The notes: generated from the letters alone by a model not told the origin. Shown: positions 1-5,424, numbered from the stretch's first letter. The stretch is 5,653 bases of DNA from Solirubrobacterales bacterium (GCA_003157595.1 PMKB01000133.1:1-5653), one strand, 5' to 3'. Numbers and translations: made by a program.

Positions 1-321
<321 letters not shown>

Positions 322-325
322 CGGA

Positions 326-374
326 CGACAGTGGGCGGGCGGGCGGCACCGATGCCCGCTCCCGCCCGCTGTCG
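326..374. terminator. Bidirectional hairpin between convergent mdh and the HTH gene
   Basis: Bases 326-339 pair with 361-374 as a 14-bp GC-rich stem with one G-T wobble. An inner GGGC/GCCC stem (341-344 with 354-357) can stack inside it. The hairpin starts 5 bases after the mdh stop and ends 9 bases before the stop of the convergent minus-strand gene, as a shared terminator would. There is no T-tract on either side, which is usual for high-GC actinobacteria. Confidence 0.75.
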
Positions 375-382
375 AGGCAGTC

Positions 383-817
383 TCAGGCGGCGTGCCAGCC
401 GCGGTCGCGCTTGTGCACCTTGCCGTCCTTCTCGAGGCCCGGCAGCACCCTGTAGAGGTAGTTCTGCTTGATGCCCATCGCGCTGGCGATCTCGGGAATC
501 GTGATCCCCGGCTTGGACTTGACGAGTTCGAGCGTCTGCAGCGCTCGCGTGCCGTTGCATCGCGGACGGCCGCGGCGCCCGCCGCTCGCCGGCTTGCGCG
601 CGCGCGTCGCGCGCGTCGGGGTGCGGCGCCGCGTGGTGGTCGTGGTGGCGGCGGCACTGGCGGCGGCACGGGCCGGCCGCGCTGTGCGCGCGGCGCCGGG
701 AAGACCGGCGAGCGCAGCTGCAGCTGCCTCGAGCTGGCGGTACTACGCGACCAGCGGCTCGAGCTCGTGCAGGCGAGCGGCGATCTCCTCGCGTTTTGTC
801 TTCAGAAAGTCACTCAC
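383..817 (-). pseudogene. AT-hook / winged-helix DNA-binding protein interrupted by an in-frame TAG
   Basis: Read from a GTG at 817, the frame gives 144 codons ending in TGA (385-383), but codon 25 (745-743) is TAG. Residues 1-35 look like a charged helix (SDFLKTKREEIAARLHELE before the stop, YRQLEAAAAALAG after it). Residues 40-80 are an Ala/Thr/Arg-rich linker. Residues 81-86 (RRGRPR) match the AT-hook core, and 91-144 form a winged-helix-like domain (TLELVKSKPGITIPEIASAM, then IKQNYLYRVL and EKDGKVHKRDRGWH). A GAGGG ribosome site lies 7 bases before the GTG, supporting that start. Downstream of the TAG the frame stays open with coherent protein, but no ATG, GTG or TTG precedes the DNA-binding half. 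This could be a recent nonsense mutation (GAG to TAG is a one-base change), a sequencing error, or readthrough. If intact, I infer a nucleoid-associated or local regulator. Confidence 0.72.
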
Positions 818-824
818 AGATAAT

Positions 825-829
825 CCCTC
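825..829 (-). promoter_or_regulatory. Ribosome binding site for the HTH gene
   Basis: The minus strand reads GAGGG at 829-825, seven bases before GTG at 817. This decides the GTG start, because no in-frame ATG with a comparable site lies nearby. Confidence 0.65.
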
Positions 830-922
830 GGTTCGCGTCGGTCAATTGTCGTAATGCAGCGAACACATAATGACAGGTGCGATCAGGACGCTGCAGTGAC
901 GATGAGGGCGGTTGGCGGATTC

Positions 923-939
923 GTGCCACTGCGTGGCAC
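923..939 (-). terminator. Small hairpin just after the FtsH-ectodomain-like gene
   Basis: A perfect 7-bp inverted repeat (GTGCCAC at 923-929, GTGGCAC at 933-939) with a 3-base loop begins three bases beyond the TAA stop of the minus-strand gene ending at 943. There is no T-tract, so it may be a weak terminator or an mRNA 3'-end stabiliser. The rest of the roughly 125-base gap before the HTH gene (818-942) is AT-richer and presumably holds that gene's promoter, but I cannot pick a convincing -35/-10 pair in it. Confidence 0.4.
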
Positions 940-942
940 TTG

Positions 943-1389
943 TTACGCGGCGGTCGGCTGTGCGTCCGGCGTATCTGGATCCTGCGGCCGGCCGCGCGTG
1001 TAGAACCACACGCCGGCGCCGATCAGCAGCAGTACGGCGACGACGCCGCCGGCGATGTAGCGGAGCGTGTGGTGCACGACCGCGCGCTTCGTGTAGACGG
1101 GCTTGATGCCGTTTCGCAGCAGTGTGTCCACCAGGAACTTGTCCTTCCCGGCTGGATAGGACGCCAGCGGCCGCGCGCCGTCGGCGAGCGTCAGCCTGAC
1201 ATGGTGGTCGGCCTTGTCCAGCGTGGCCGCCGTGATCCGCTGTGGACTTCCGCGCTTCGCGTCCAGCTGTGTCAGCAGCGTGGCGTAGTTCTCGGTCGGC
1301 GCCGGCGCCGCCGCGAACGCGACCGGGGTGAGCACGAGCAGGCCGCCGAGGAGGGCCGACAGCAGAAGGCGTGTGGCGGTCCGGAGCAT
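943..1389 (-). CDS. Membrane protein resembling the FtsH extracytoplasmic domain, without ATPase/protease
   Basis: The product is 148 aa. Residues 1-28 form a signal peptide or N-terminal membrane helix (Leu-rich core, then TPVAFAAAPA). Residues 35-101 resemble the FtsH extracellular domain (Pfam FtsH_ext): YATLLTQLD, a strand pattern ITAATLDKADHHVRLTLADG, then KFLVDTLLRNGIKPVY. Residues 111-130 are a transmembrane helix (YIAGGVVAVLLLIGAGVWFY) followed by a short RGR and acidic/polar tail of 18 residues. In FtsH this order (helix, outside domain, helix) is followed by an AAA+ ATPase and zinc protease; both are absent and no remnant follows the TAA. I infer an FtsH-related accessory or decoy subunit, or simply a reused fold. 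The frame extends upstream to 1551 but overlaps the SRPBCC gene, and the signal peptide fixes ATG at 1389. A TACTGT box lies six bases before the ATG, so the message may be leaderless. Confidence 0.85.
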   Translation of the reverse strand: MLRTATRLLLSALLGGLLVLTPVAFAAAPAPTENYATLLTQLDAKRGSPQRITAATLDKADHHVRLTLADGARPLASYPAGKDKFLVDTLLRNGIKPVYTKRAVVHHTLRYIAGGVVAVLLLIGAGVWFYTRGRPQDPDTPDAQPTAA

Positions 1390-1395
1390 CGGTGG

Positions 1396-1401
1396 ACAGT
1401 A
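1396..1401 (-). promoter_or_regulatory. Candidate -10 box for a leaderless transcript of the FtsH-ectodomain-like gene
   Basis: The minus strand reads TACTGT at 1401-1396, followed by six bases and then the ATG at 1389. It sits in the 38-base gap after the SRPBCC stop. There is no Shine-Dalgarno sequence and no clear -35. Transcription would start at or next to the ATG. Confidence 0.4.
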
Positions 1402-1427
1402 TCGAGGGGCGAGCGGGCGCGTCGTGC

Positions 1428-1880
1428 TCAGGCCGCTGGGCGTTCGATCAACTCGCGCAGCGCGTTCAGCGACCTGTCGGCCTCTCGCTGCGGCGTTTGA
1501 CCCATCACCGTGCGGCTTGCGAGCGCTCCGACCGCGCCGAGCGGCGGGCAAAACTCATTCTGGTAATCGAACCGGGTGCCCTCGGCGATGGCTGTCAGCC
1601 GGTATTCGATGCGTGCGCTCGAACGCGCTGGTCCCCGGCCCTCCCAACGCGCGTAGCGGGGCTCTCTGCAGTCCACCAGCAGCCAGCTCACACGGATGTC
1701 GGCGCCGCGCAGATGGAGGACCTGTTCCATACTCGAACCCTCGCGCGGCGGATTGCCGGAGTGCTCACGCAGCTCGCGGTGAATCGTGACCCACTCGTGC
1801 AGGCGGCGCGGGTCCATGACCACGTCCCAGATCGTCTGCGGTGGCGCCGCGATGGCGACGGAGCTGCGCACGATGCTCAT
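1428..1880 (-). CDS. SRPBCC (START/Bet v1-like) family protein
   Basis: The product is 150 aa and soluble, with no signal peptide. The N-terminus SIVRSSVAIAAPPQTIWDVVMDPRRLHEWV (residues 2-31) is the classic SRPBCC opening: a strand, an alanine/proline turn, then a helix with W18 and a DPxxxxxW motif. Later strands include SSMEQVLHLRG (49-59), YARWEGRGPA (76-85) and IEYRLTAIAEGTRFDYQNEF (91-110), and the last helix is QREADRSLNALRELI (131-145). The fold forms a hydrophobic pocket for lipids or small aromatics; the ligand here is unknown. Its ATG overlaps the TGA of the upstream SDR-like gene (ATGA at 1880-1877), so the two are almost surely co-translated. In E. coli YbjT a comparable C-terminal domain is fused to the same SDR type, suggesting these two work as a complex. 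A much longer open frame upstream is non-coding shadow. Confidence 0.88.
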   Translation of the reverse strand: MSIVRSSVAIAAPPQTIWDVVMDPRRLHEWVTIHRELREHSGNPPREGSSMEQVLHLRGADIRVSWLLVDCREPRYARWEGRGPARSSARIEYRLTAIAEGTRFDYQNEFCPPLGAVGALASRTVMGQTPQREADRSLNALRELIERPAA

Positions 1881-2791
1881 GCAAGGGCTCGCGGCTCGAG
1901 CTCTTCCCATTCGCGCAACGCATGCTCGACGGCGGCGTCGAAGCTGTGCAGCGGCACGCCGAACGCCGCCCGCGCCGGCGCGTCGTCGGCCAGCAGGTCG
2001 CCTCCGAGGCTTCGCATCAGCGGCCCGAGCAGTTCGTTCGGCTGGCCGCTGACGCGCGCCGCCAAGGCGCTCGTTATCGCGCCTGGTGTGAGCGGCACGC
2101 GGACCATCGGGCGCGCCAGCAACAGCAGCCCTGCGATGCGCTCGATGATCGCTCCGTACGAGAGCACCTCCGGTCCCGCGATGTCGAACGCCCGCCCGCC
2201 GATGCCCTTGGCGTCGGCTGCGCCGGCCAGGTAGGCGATCGCGTCGCGCTCGTCGATGGGCTGGGTCTTGTAGCGCCGCCACGGCGGCAGCGGCACCATC
2301 GGCAGGCGTTCGATCAGTCGCACGATGGCGCGAAACGATCGCGACCGCCCCCCGATCACGAGCGATGCCCGCAGCGCGACGCTGTCGGGTATTGCGGACA
2401 GCAGGATGCGCTCGACCTCGCCGCGGCTCTCCAGGTGGGCGGAACGCCGTCCCGCGGCTGGACGCAGGCCGCCGAGATAGACGATCCGTCGAACCCCGGC
2501 GGCCGCGGCGGCTGCGGCGAACCGCCGGGCAGCGGTGCGGTCGCGGCGCTCGAAGCTTGCGTCTGTGCTCGGCTCCATCGAGTGGATCAGGTAGTAGCAG
2601 ACCTCGACGCCGTCCAGCGCACGGTCGAGCCCGACGCCGCTGAGAGCGTCGCCGCGGACCAGTTCCAGCGCCAGATCGCCGGCCACGCGCGCGGGCTCGC
2701 GGGAAAGTCCACGCAGCTCGTGGGTACCGGCCAGCGACCGCGCCAGGGCGGCGCCGACCGCGCCGCTGGGCCCGGTGATCAGGATCCGCAT
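1877..2791 (-). CDS. NAD(P)-binding atypical SDR protein, YbjT-like
   Basis: The product is 304 aa. The N-terminal Rossmann motif GPSGAVG (residues 7-13) follows strand MRILIT. LSREPARV (29-36) lies where the adenosine phosphate is usually bound. Segments shared with E. coli YbjT as I recall it include VCYYLIHSM (64-72), HLESRGEVERIL (119-130), LRASLVIGGRSRSF (140-153), RRYKTQPID (172-180), FDIAGPEVLSYG (202-213), GDLLADD (264-270) and FDAAVEHAL (284-292). The catalytic YxxxK of classical SDRs is not apparent, so this may be a binding or sensor protein, or an atypical reductase or epimerase; substrate unknown. YbjT continues into a DUF2867 domain, whereas here the protein stops and a separate SRPBCC gene follows with a 4-base overlap. 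Start: ATG at 2791, supported by the Rossmann strand. GTG at 2800 is an alternative. There is no Shine-Dalgarno site, but a TACAGT box lies seven bases upstream. Confidence 0.9.
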   Translation of the reverse strand: MRILITGPSGAVGAALARSLAGTHELRGLSREPARVAGDLALELVRGDALSGVGLDRALDGVEVCYYLIHSMEPSTDASFERRDRTAARRFAAAAAAAGVRRIVYLGGLRPAAGRRSAHLESRGEVERILLSAIPDSVALRASLVIGGRSRSFRAIVRLIERLPMVPLPPWRRYKTQPIDERDAIAYLAGAADAKGIGGRAFDIAGPEVLSYGAIIERIAGLLLLARPMVRVPLTPGAITSALAARVSGQPNELLGPLMRSLGGDLLADDAPARAAFGVPLHSFDAAVEHALREWEELEPRALA

Positions 2792-2798
2792 GCCTCGC

Positions 2799-2804
2799 AC
2801 TGTA
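2799..2804 (-). promoter_or_regulatory. Candidate -10 box for a leaderless SDR-like gene transcript
   Basis: The minus strand reads TACAGT at 2804-2799, then seven bases, then ATG at 2791. The adjoining 25-bp tandem repeats occupy the -35 and upstream region. No TTGACA-like -35 is seen, so activation by a regulator bound to the repeats is possible (inference). Confidence 0.42.
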
Positions 2805-2807
2805 GAG

Positions 2808-2857
2808 GCGCGGGAGGCGCTGGAGGGTACTCGCGCGGGAGGCGCTGGAGGGTGCTC
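2808..2857. repeat. Two 25-bp tandem direct repeats upstream of the SDR-like gene
   Basis: Bases 2808-2832 and 2833-2857 match at 24 of 25 positions (unit begins GCGCGGGAGGCGCTGGAGGG; the only difference is A2829 against G2854). A degenerate third copy of the core GGAGGGT lies at 2871-2877, giving core spacing of 25 then 24 bases. The repeats end four bases upstream of the candidate -10 box, so they are placed like operator or activator sites. Confidence 0.8.
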
Positions 2858-2993
2858 CCGTGAGCGGGCCGGAGGGTCCACAGGCCCGCTCCCGGTGCGG
2901 GCGGTGCAAACTCCGCGGCCGCTCGCGTAGCGCACCCCGCGGCGCGTGTCCAGCAGCACTCGCGCAAAGTGCGCTGATTGTTCTAGGTAGCGG

Positions 2994-3005
2994 CGTAAGC
3001 TTACG
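2994..3005. promoter_or_regulatory. 12-bp perfect palindrome, possible operator
   Basis: CGTAAGCTTACG reads the same on both strands and sits in the AT-richer core of the divergent intergenic region. Dimeric HTH regulators commonly bind such sites; the binder is unknown. Confidence 0.4.
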
Positions 3006-3140
3006 ACAGTATCGAAATAATCTGGCTGATTTGCAGGTATTTCTGTGACCGTCGGACGTTTTTAGCGGGTATTGCGAGAAGGCCGCCGGCTGAGCAGGAC
3101 GCGGCTTGCTTTGATCCACATGGTCGCAGTACCGATGTGG

Positions 3141-3148
3141 AAAGGAAG
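3141..3148 (+). promoter_or_regulatory. Ribosome binding site for the four-cysteine small protein
   Basis: AAAGGAAG ends seven bases before GTG at 3156. It is the best Shine-Dalgarno match in the window and favours this GTG over the in-frame ATGs at 3120 and 3135, the latter lying before the site itself. Confidence 0.6.
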
Positions 3149-3155
3149 TTCCGCC

Positions 3156-3380
3156 GTGGCCCGCAAAGCCGTCCGAGTACCGAGTTGCGACGACTGTTTC
3201 TTTCGGCGCAACCTGCTCTGCGCGCTGCCCGAGCCGGCGCCCTGCGCGACCTTTCGTCCCTACCATCCCGACGGTCTGCGACCGCCCCAGCAGCTCCGAT
3301 TCGTCTTTCGAGCCGACCGGCGCACGCGCGCGGCGTGGGCCTTCCCGACCGCGCAGGAGCAGGCCGCGCTGCACGCGTAG
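3156..3380 (+). CDS. Small four-cysteine protein (74 aa), unknown function
   Basis: GTG at 3156 follows AAAGGAAG with ideal spacing and gives 74 aa ending in TAG. Residues 11-30 hold CDDC, then C22 and C30: spacing C-x2-C-x7-C-x7-C, suited to one zinc ion or possibly an iron-sulfur centre. It continues with TFRPYHPDGLRPP (32-44), a strand LRFVFRA (47-53), and RAAWAFPTAQEQAALHA at the end. It is basic, with no signal peptide or membrane helix. Pro-rich turns with alternating aromatic residues look like real protein rather than shadow frame. I do not recognise a named family, though I have the impression of similar short CxxCFFR-type proteins in related actinobacteria (unverified). A longer start (ATG 3072, 102 aa) is possible but would add a low-complexity N-terminus. 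The gene precedes the metallo-hydrolase by 116 bases with a candidate promoter between, so it is probably a separate transcript. Confidence 0.65.
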   Translation: MARKAVRVPSCDDCFFRRNLLCALPEPAPCATFRPYHPDGLRPPQQLRFVFRADRRTRAAWAFPTAQEQAALHA

Positions 3381-3406
3381 CTTTCGCCGGCGCGGCGGGC
3401 CCAGGG

Positions 3407-3436
3407 TTGACTGTGCGCGGGGCAGCGTGCTTTGAT
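3407..3436 (+). promoter_or_regulatory. Candidate sigma-70-type promoter for the metallo-hydrolase gene
   Basis: TTGACT at 3407-3412 (5 of 6 to TTGACA), an 18-base spacer, then TTTGAT at 3431-3436 (4 of 6 to TATAAT). This predicts a start near 3443 and a leader of about 54 bases before ATG 3497. Confidence 0.45.
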
Positions 3437-3496
3437 GCGCGCGCCCGTCGCACCCCTCCCAGCCCGGCGCGGGCCGACGCCACCTCGGAATCTCCC

Positions 3497-4279
3497 ATGT
3501 CCATCCGCCTCACCATCCTCGGCAAGAGCCCGTCGTGGCAGGACCGCGACGGCGCGTGCAGCGGCTACCTGCTCGAGCTTGCCGGGCTTTCGCTGCTGAT
3601 CGACTGCGGCAGCGGCGTCTTCGCCAAGCTGCGCAGCCACCACGACTACGCGCGAATCGACGCCGTGATCGTCTCCCACCTGCACGCCGACCACACACTC
3701 GACCTCGTCCCCTACGCCTACGCGCTGACGGTCGGGCCGCCGCTGCGCGCCGACCGGCCGCTCCTGTACGCGCCGCCGGGGGCCCGCGACGCGTGGCGCC
3801 GCCTGTGCAGCGCCTGGGGCTCAGAGACGCTGATCGAGGATGCGTTCGAGCTGCGCGAATACGACCCGGACGGCGAACTCGAGTTGAACGGGGTTCGCGT
3901 GCGCTTCCAGCCCGTCCCGCACTACGTGCCCGCCTACGCACTCGAGCTGCGGTGCAGCGGCGAGGACGGTCGTCTCGTTTTCAGCTCCGACTGCGGGCCC
4001 AACGAGGAACTCGTCGAGTTCGCGCGCGGCGCGGAGCTGCTGCTGATCGAGGCCACGCGTCTCGATCAGCCGCTGCGCGACGACGAGGATCCCAACGAGC
4101 CCCCCGGTCACCTCACGGCTGCCGATGCGGGTGCGATCGGCCGGCGCTCCGGTGTCGGCCGGCTGGTGCTGACGCACTTCTCCGACCAGCTGGACCCGGA
4201 TCAGATCCGGGCACAGGCGCAGGCCGCCTTCGGCCGCCCGGTCGAGCTCGCCCGAGAGGGCGAGCGCTACGAGATCTGA
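3497..4279 (+). CDS. MBL-fold metallo-hydrolase, RNase Z-like
   Basis: The product is 260 aa and cytosolic, with no signal peptide. It opens with a strand MSIRLTILGKSPSWQ and LLIDCGSGVFAKL (residues 33-45), then has the metal-binding motif SHLHADH (H61, H63, D65, H66). Further likely zinc ligands are H142 (PHYVPAY), D165 (FSSDCGPNEELVEFA) and H227 (LTHFS). H205 in GHLTAADAG is also a conserved-type position of RNase Z-like proteins. All expected ligands of a two-zinc site are present, so it should be an active hydrolase. The SSDxGPNxxLxxxARxAxxLxxEAT pattern (163-187) belongs to the RNase Z / ElaC-like branch, but the protein is shorter than typical tRNase Z (around 300 aa) and I see no flexible exosite arm, so tRNA 3' processing is not assured. 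Phosphodiesterase or another esterase role is possible. ATG at 3497 matches the first strand. Upstream extensions in frame lack homology. Confidence 0.93.
   Translation: MSIRLTILGKSPSWQDRDGACSGYLLELAGLSLLIDCGSGVFAKLRSHHDYARIDAVIVSHLHADHTLDLVPYAYALTVGPPLRADRPLLYAPPGARDAWRRLCSAWGSETLIEDAFELREYDPDGELELNGVRVRFQPVPHYVPAYALELRCSGEDGRLVFSSDCGPNEELVEFARGAELLLIEATRLDQPLRDDEDPNEPPGHLTAADAGAIGRRSGVGRLVLTHFSDQLDPDQIRAQAQAAFGRPVELAREGERYEI
4246..4265 (+). other. GNRA-capped hairpin at the 3' end of the metallo-hydrolase gene
   Basis: GCTCGCCC (4246-4253) pairs perfectly with GGGCGAGC (4258-4265) around a GAGA tetraloop, 11 bases before the TGA. In RNA this is a very stable GNRA hairpin. It could protect the mRNA 3' end or slow ribosomes, or be incidental. 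Confidence 0.4.
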
Positions 4280-4337
4280 CCCGCTCCGTCGGCGTCGCGC
4301 CCCGTCGCGATCGGCGGAAAGGTGTGCGGCAGATGGA

Positions 4338-4343
4338 TATAGT
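4338..4343 (+). promoter_or_regulatory. Candidate -10 box for a leaderless YxxW-protein transcript
   Basis: TATAGT (5 of 6 to TATAAT) is followed by seven bases and ATG at 4351. The same arrangement occurs before the ATGs at 1389 and 2791 on the other strand. If used, translation starts at 4351 and not at the ATG at 4333, which lies upstream of the box. Confidence 0.5.
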
Positions 4344-4350
4344 GGACGTG

Positions 4351-5424
4351 ATGTCGTCACGGGCGCAGCGGTTGCCGAAAGAGCCTGTGGGCGCCGGCGA
4401 GCCCGGGCTCGCCGACGGCGCTGCGCGCGGGTCCAAGCGCCGCGGGCACGCCGTGGTGAAGGCGTTGCTGCTCGGCGGCGTCGTGGCGCTGGCGGCGAAG
4501 CCGGAGGTCCGCAACCGGCTGCTGGACGCTCTGTTCGGCCCCGAGGAGCAGTTCGAATACGAGTCCGTCACCGAGCCCGTCGCGGCGCCGATCGCTTCGG
4601 CGGAGCCTCGATCGCCGGTGCAGGAGCCCGCTTCCGACACCGGTGAGGCGGCGCCGCCTCCCGCAGAGGAGTCGCGGTATCGCTCCTGGGACTCACCGTC
4701 GCAGGACCCATCTGTGCCCACCGCCGAGCCCGCGTCGCCGGCCGACGGCGGACCGGCCGCGGTGGCGGACCCGCCGGCGCCGGCGCCGGCGTACGAGCGC
4801 TGGGCGCGCGGCGGCGACGACGCGCCGGCCGCGGCCGCCGAGCAACCGCGGGCGCTCGCCGACGACGACGGTTCGGCAGCTTCCGCGGATGCGCCGTCGC
4901 CGGCCTACGGGGCTTGGTCGCGCGTCAACGACGAGGCCGGCGCTCCGGCGGGGCCTGCGGACACGCCGGCACCGGACTACGAGGCGTGGTCGCGCATCAA
5001 CGACGAGGCCGGCGCTCCGGCCGGGCCTGCGGATTCGCCCGCGCCCGACTATGCGGTTTGGTCGCGTATCGAGGATGCGCCGGCGCCGCCCCGGGACCCA
5101 CCGGCATCGGTGCCTTGGTTGCGCGACGAGAAAGCCACGACGAGCGCCGGCGAGTCCATATCGGCGGCGCCCGATCAGCCGGCGGCGAGCGACGAGCCCG
5201 TTTCGCGCAGCGACGAGGCGACGAGCGCCGCCGGGGAACCGCCGACTGCGGCGCCCGATGGGTCCGCCGCAGTCGCGGATGAGGGAGCCGGCAGCGACGC
5301 CGCTCAGGCTGAGTCCGAGCCGGAGCAGCCGGCGATCGGCGAGGCCAACTCGCCGCACACCGGTTGGTGGATCCCTCGGCGGCGGCGCACGGAACCCACG
5401 CCCGAGCCGCCCAGCCTGGACTGA
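4351..5424 (+). CDS. Membrane-anchored or amphipathic protein with disordered YxxW-repeat tail, unknown function
   Basis: The product is 357 aa from ATG 4351 (363 aa from ATG 4333, which has only an AAAGGTG site about 9 bases away). Residues 29-35 are basic; 35-49 form a short hydrophobic helix (VVKALLLGGVVALAA) followed by KPEVRNRLLDALFGPEEQFEYESVTEP (50-76), which looks conserved-type and ordered. From about 77 onward the chain is Ala/Pro/Asp/Glu-rich and presumably disordered. It carries five YxxW motifs (W113, W151, W189, W213, W237) spaced 38, 38, 24 and 24 residues, with context P[AS]PxYxxW[SA]R in the last four. Weaker echoes are VPWLRDE (W256) and GWWIPRRRR (339-346) near the C-terminus. 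The hydrophobic stretch is short for a full membrane span, so it may insert weakly or lie on the membrane. I do not recognise a named family and infer a scaffold or interaction tail. It follows the hydrolase by 71 bases. Confidence 0.82.
   Translation: MSSRAQRLPKEPVGAGEPGLADGAARGSKRRGHAVVKALLLGGVVALAAKPEVRNRLLDALFGPEEQFEYESVTEPVAAPIASAEPRSPVQEPASDTGEAAPPPAEESRYRSWDSPSQDPSVPTAEPASPADGGPAAVADPPAPAPAYERWARGGDDAPAAAAEQPRALADDDGSAASADAPSPAYGAWSRVNDEAGAPAGPADTPAPDYEAWSRINDEAGAPAGPADSPAPDYAVWSRIEDAPAPPRDPPASVPWLRDEKATTSAGESISAAPDQPAASDEPVSRSDEATSAAGEPPTAAPDGSAAVADEGAGSDAAQAESEPEQPAIGEANSPHTGWWIPRRRRTEPTPEPPSLD
4395..4414. repeat. Perfect 20-bp palindrome early in the YxxW gene
   Basis: Bases 4395-4414 (centre CCC|GGG at 4404/4405) are their own reverse complement. 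The flanking GCGCC (4391-4395) can alternatively pair with GGCGC (4417-4421). It codes for AGEPGLAD in a low-complexity part of the protein, so codon composition could explain it. Confidence 0.5.
4906..5061 (+). repeat. 72-bp (24-aa) tandem repeat encoding YxxW units
   Basis: Unit 1 is 4906-4977 and unit 2 is 4978-5049, with a truncated third from 5050. The 47 bases from each TGG (4915 and 4987) differ at only two positions, a recent duplication by appearance. Earlier YxxW motifs at codons starting 4687 and 4801 are 114 bases apart, and 4801 to 4915 is also 114. Confidence 0.85.

Larger units (their letters stand above)
2858..3155. other. Gene-free divergent control region with an AT-richer core
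   Basis: No convincing coding region lies between the SDR-like start and the four-cysteine gene. Bases 2884-2902 can form a 6-bp GC hairpin, and 2962-2974 a 5-bp one. From about 2971 to 3080 the GC content drops to roughly 47% by my count, well below the rest of the window. This stretch contains the 12-bp palindrome and several A/T runs, as expected for promoters of the divergent genes. I could not choose convincing -35/-10 pairs here. Open frames crossing it on both strands show no protein-like pattern. Confidence 0.6.

Noticed and set aside
590..670. GC-rich direct repeats (CGCGCGT, GGTGGT/GGCGGC runs) as a repeat element
   Set aside because: Explained by codons for the Ala/Thr/Arg linker of the interrupted DNA-binding protein.
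877..1500. 207-codon plus-strand open frame opposite the FtsH-ectodomain-like gene
   Set aside because: No domain pattern and Arg-rich; the opposite strand has a clear signal peptide, domain and membrane helix.
2808..2877. Tandem repeats as a CRISPR array
   Set aside because: Only two adjacent units with no spacers and no cas genes in the window.
2860..3048. 62-codon plus-strand open frame in the divergent region
   Set aside because: No good ribosome site, low-complexity Arg/Ser start, and an end in the AT-rich stretch; it looks random.
3111..3139. TTGATC plus GATGTG as a promoter for the four-cysteine gene
   Set aside because: The -10 match is poor (2 of 6) and would place the transcription start at or after the ribosome binding site.
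1428..3374. 648-codon minus-strand open frame
   Set aside because: Only its last 150 codons (SRPBCC) look like protein. The upstream part is Arg/Ala/Pro-rich shadow of the SDR-like gene in another frame and crosses the intergenic region.
3001..3525. 174-codon minus-strand open frame across the intergenic region
   Set aside because: It covers the four-cysteine gene, its neighbour's promoter and the AT-rich region, with no protein-like pattern.
3535..4350. Plus-strand open frame extending the YxxW gene upstream to 3535
   Set aside because: It overlaps the well-supported metallo-hydrolase in another frame and has shadow composition (Arg/Pro/Ala).
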